DNA from: Synchiropus splendidus
Taxonomy: Eukaryota > Chordata > Actinopteri > Syngnathiformes > Callionymidae
Direction of reading: 5' to 3'
DNA length: 64,000 nt
Assembly (NCBI RefSeq): GCF_027744825.2
Contig: NC_071336.1
Coordinates: 19,216,501 to 19,280,500 of the forward strand
This document shows positions 63,254 to 64,000 of this stretch, piece by piece. The position numbers were made by a program, and so were the translations under genes. The notes beneath the pieces were generated by a model that did no database searches, had not been told where the DNA came from, and was given only the letters and a program-made list of their open reading frames with translations. Position 1 is the stretch's first letter. The number at the start of each line of letters is the position of its first letter.

Positions 63254-64000
63254 GTCTATTTGACACTTGTGAGTGAGAATGTCTTACAACAGTATTGGGT
63301 AATGAAAATCCCTACCACGATGAACTCCTTGAACGCAGCCGTATTTTGCATAATTGCTTTGCTTGCCATCCATTGGTGCATGACTTGATGTATTCTTCAC
63401 TCCTACTTTGAGGAATAACGTACAGCGTGACATACTCTTCAGAATGAATTGATGTGGGTGGATGTATATTTGGCCGAGCAGGGCACCCAGAAGTATTTAT
63501 GCAGACGTTACGTAACATGCCCCGGGCACTCATCACTTTGTTATTGTGCAGAGGAGCACTAAAGATCTCATCCACAATGGATCCTGTTATGCCAAGACAA
63601 AATACCACGACAAAACTACACAGTCCAGTGCACTGGCTCTGATGATGTCATGCTTCTTGAACTTTTCTGTTAAATATGCATATGTATCCAGACCTCGCAC
63701 ACTGCAGTCATTGTCTGCCCTATTTTCTACCCAGATGGCAAAACAGAGATATTCAAGTCGACTTGCTGGCAGATGGTTGGACACAGAGAAGAGAGAGAGG
63801 GGAAGGGAGTGAAAAGTAATTCTTCATTTTTAAGCAGAGAAGTCAAACAGATGAAGAGCGACTCACCTTTGTTCATGTTATTTTTGATTGAAATTTAGAC
63901 ATTAGGAATGTACCTGTATCAAAAAGGGTCTTTACTTTGGCAACGCAGAGAAACAAATTTGCATTTCACAATTGAGTTGGATCTGTAAAGAACAAATCAC
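63254..64000. other. Intergenic, no gene seen
   Basis: No exon or repeat was recognised up to the window edge. The open frames here are short, overlap on both strands and carry no motif. Confidence 0.4.

Overview
The window reads as nuclear DNA from a teleost fish. It is A+T-leaning, gene-poor, rich in microsatellites, and full of decayed transposons of types common in fish: Tc1-like, hAT-like, Tigger/pogo-like MITEs, RTE/Rex3 and R2-type LINEs, and tRNA-derived SINEs. No bacterial, viral or organellar genes were seen. The species cannot be named from this sequence alone.

Only one protein-coding gene can be supported. It is dipk2a (divergent protein kinase domain 2A; C3orf58/DIA1/HASF in human), on the minus strand. 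Three coding exons (43823-43170, 27323-27020, 19667-19321) join in frame across consensus splice sites to give an intact 434-residue protein, close to the roughly 430 residues of the mammalian protein. A strong splice acceptor lies 210 bases upstream of the start codon. It shows that the 5' UTR is interrupted by an intron. The most likely first, noncoding exon and promoter lie about 8 kb upstream, in a CpG-rich stretch near 51.8-52.5 kb. The gene therefore spans roughly 17.3-52.4 kb.

Layout: 1-17.3 kb is intergenic, downstream of the gene. It holds a LINE endonuclease-domain relic (2.3-2.8 kb), a small hAT MITE with an 8-bp target duplication (7.0 kb), a Tc1 relic (10.0-10.9 kb) and a complete Tigger-like MITE (13.4-14.1 kb). 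The 3' UTR, last exon, 7.4-kb intron, second coding exon, 15.8-kb intron, first coding exon and 8.1-kb 5' UTR intron occupy 17.3-52.1 kb. The region 52.5-64 kb is upstream intergenic DNA. It holds SINEs, one unrecognised 128-codon ORF and a second copy of the Tigger-like MITE in opposite orientation.

I found no convincing new biological system. The observations most worth a second look are the spliced 5' UTR of dipk2a with its upstream ORFs, the inverted MITE pair 48 kb apart on either side of the gene, and the unexplained ORF at 61.4 kb. Exon joins, motifs and repeat ends were read by hand from the sequence. Family names rest on recognition, not on database searches.
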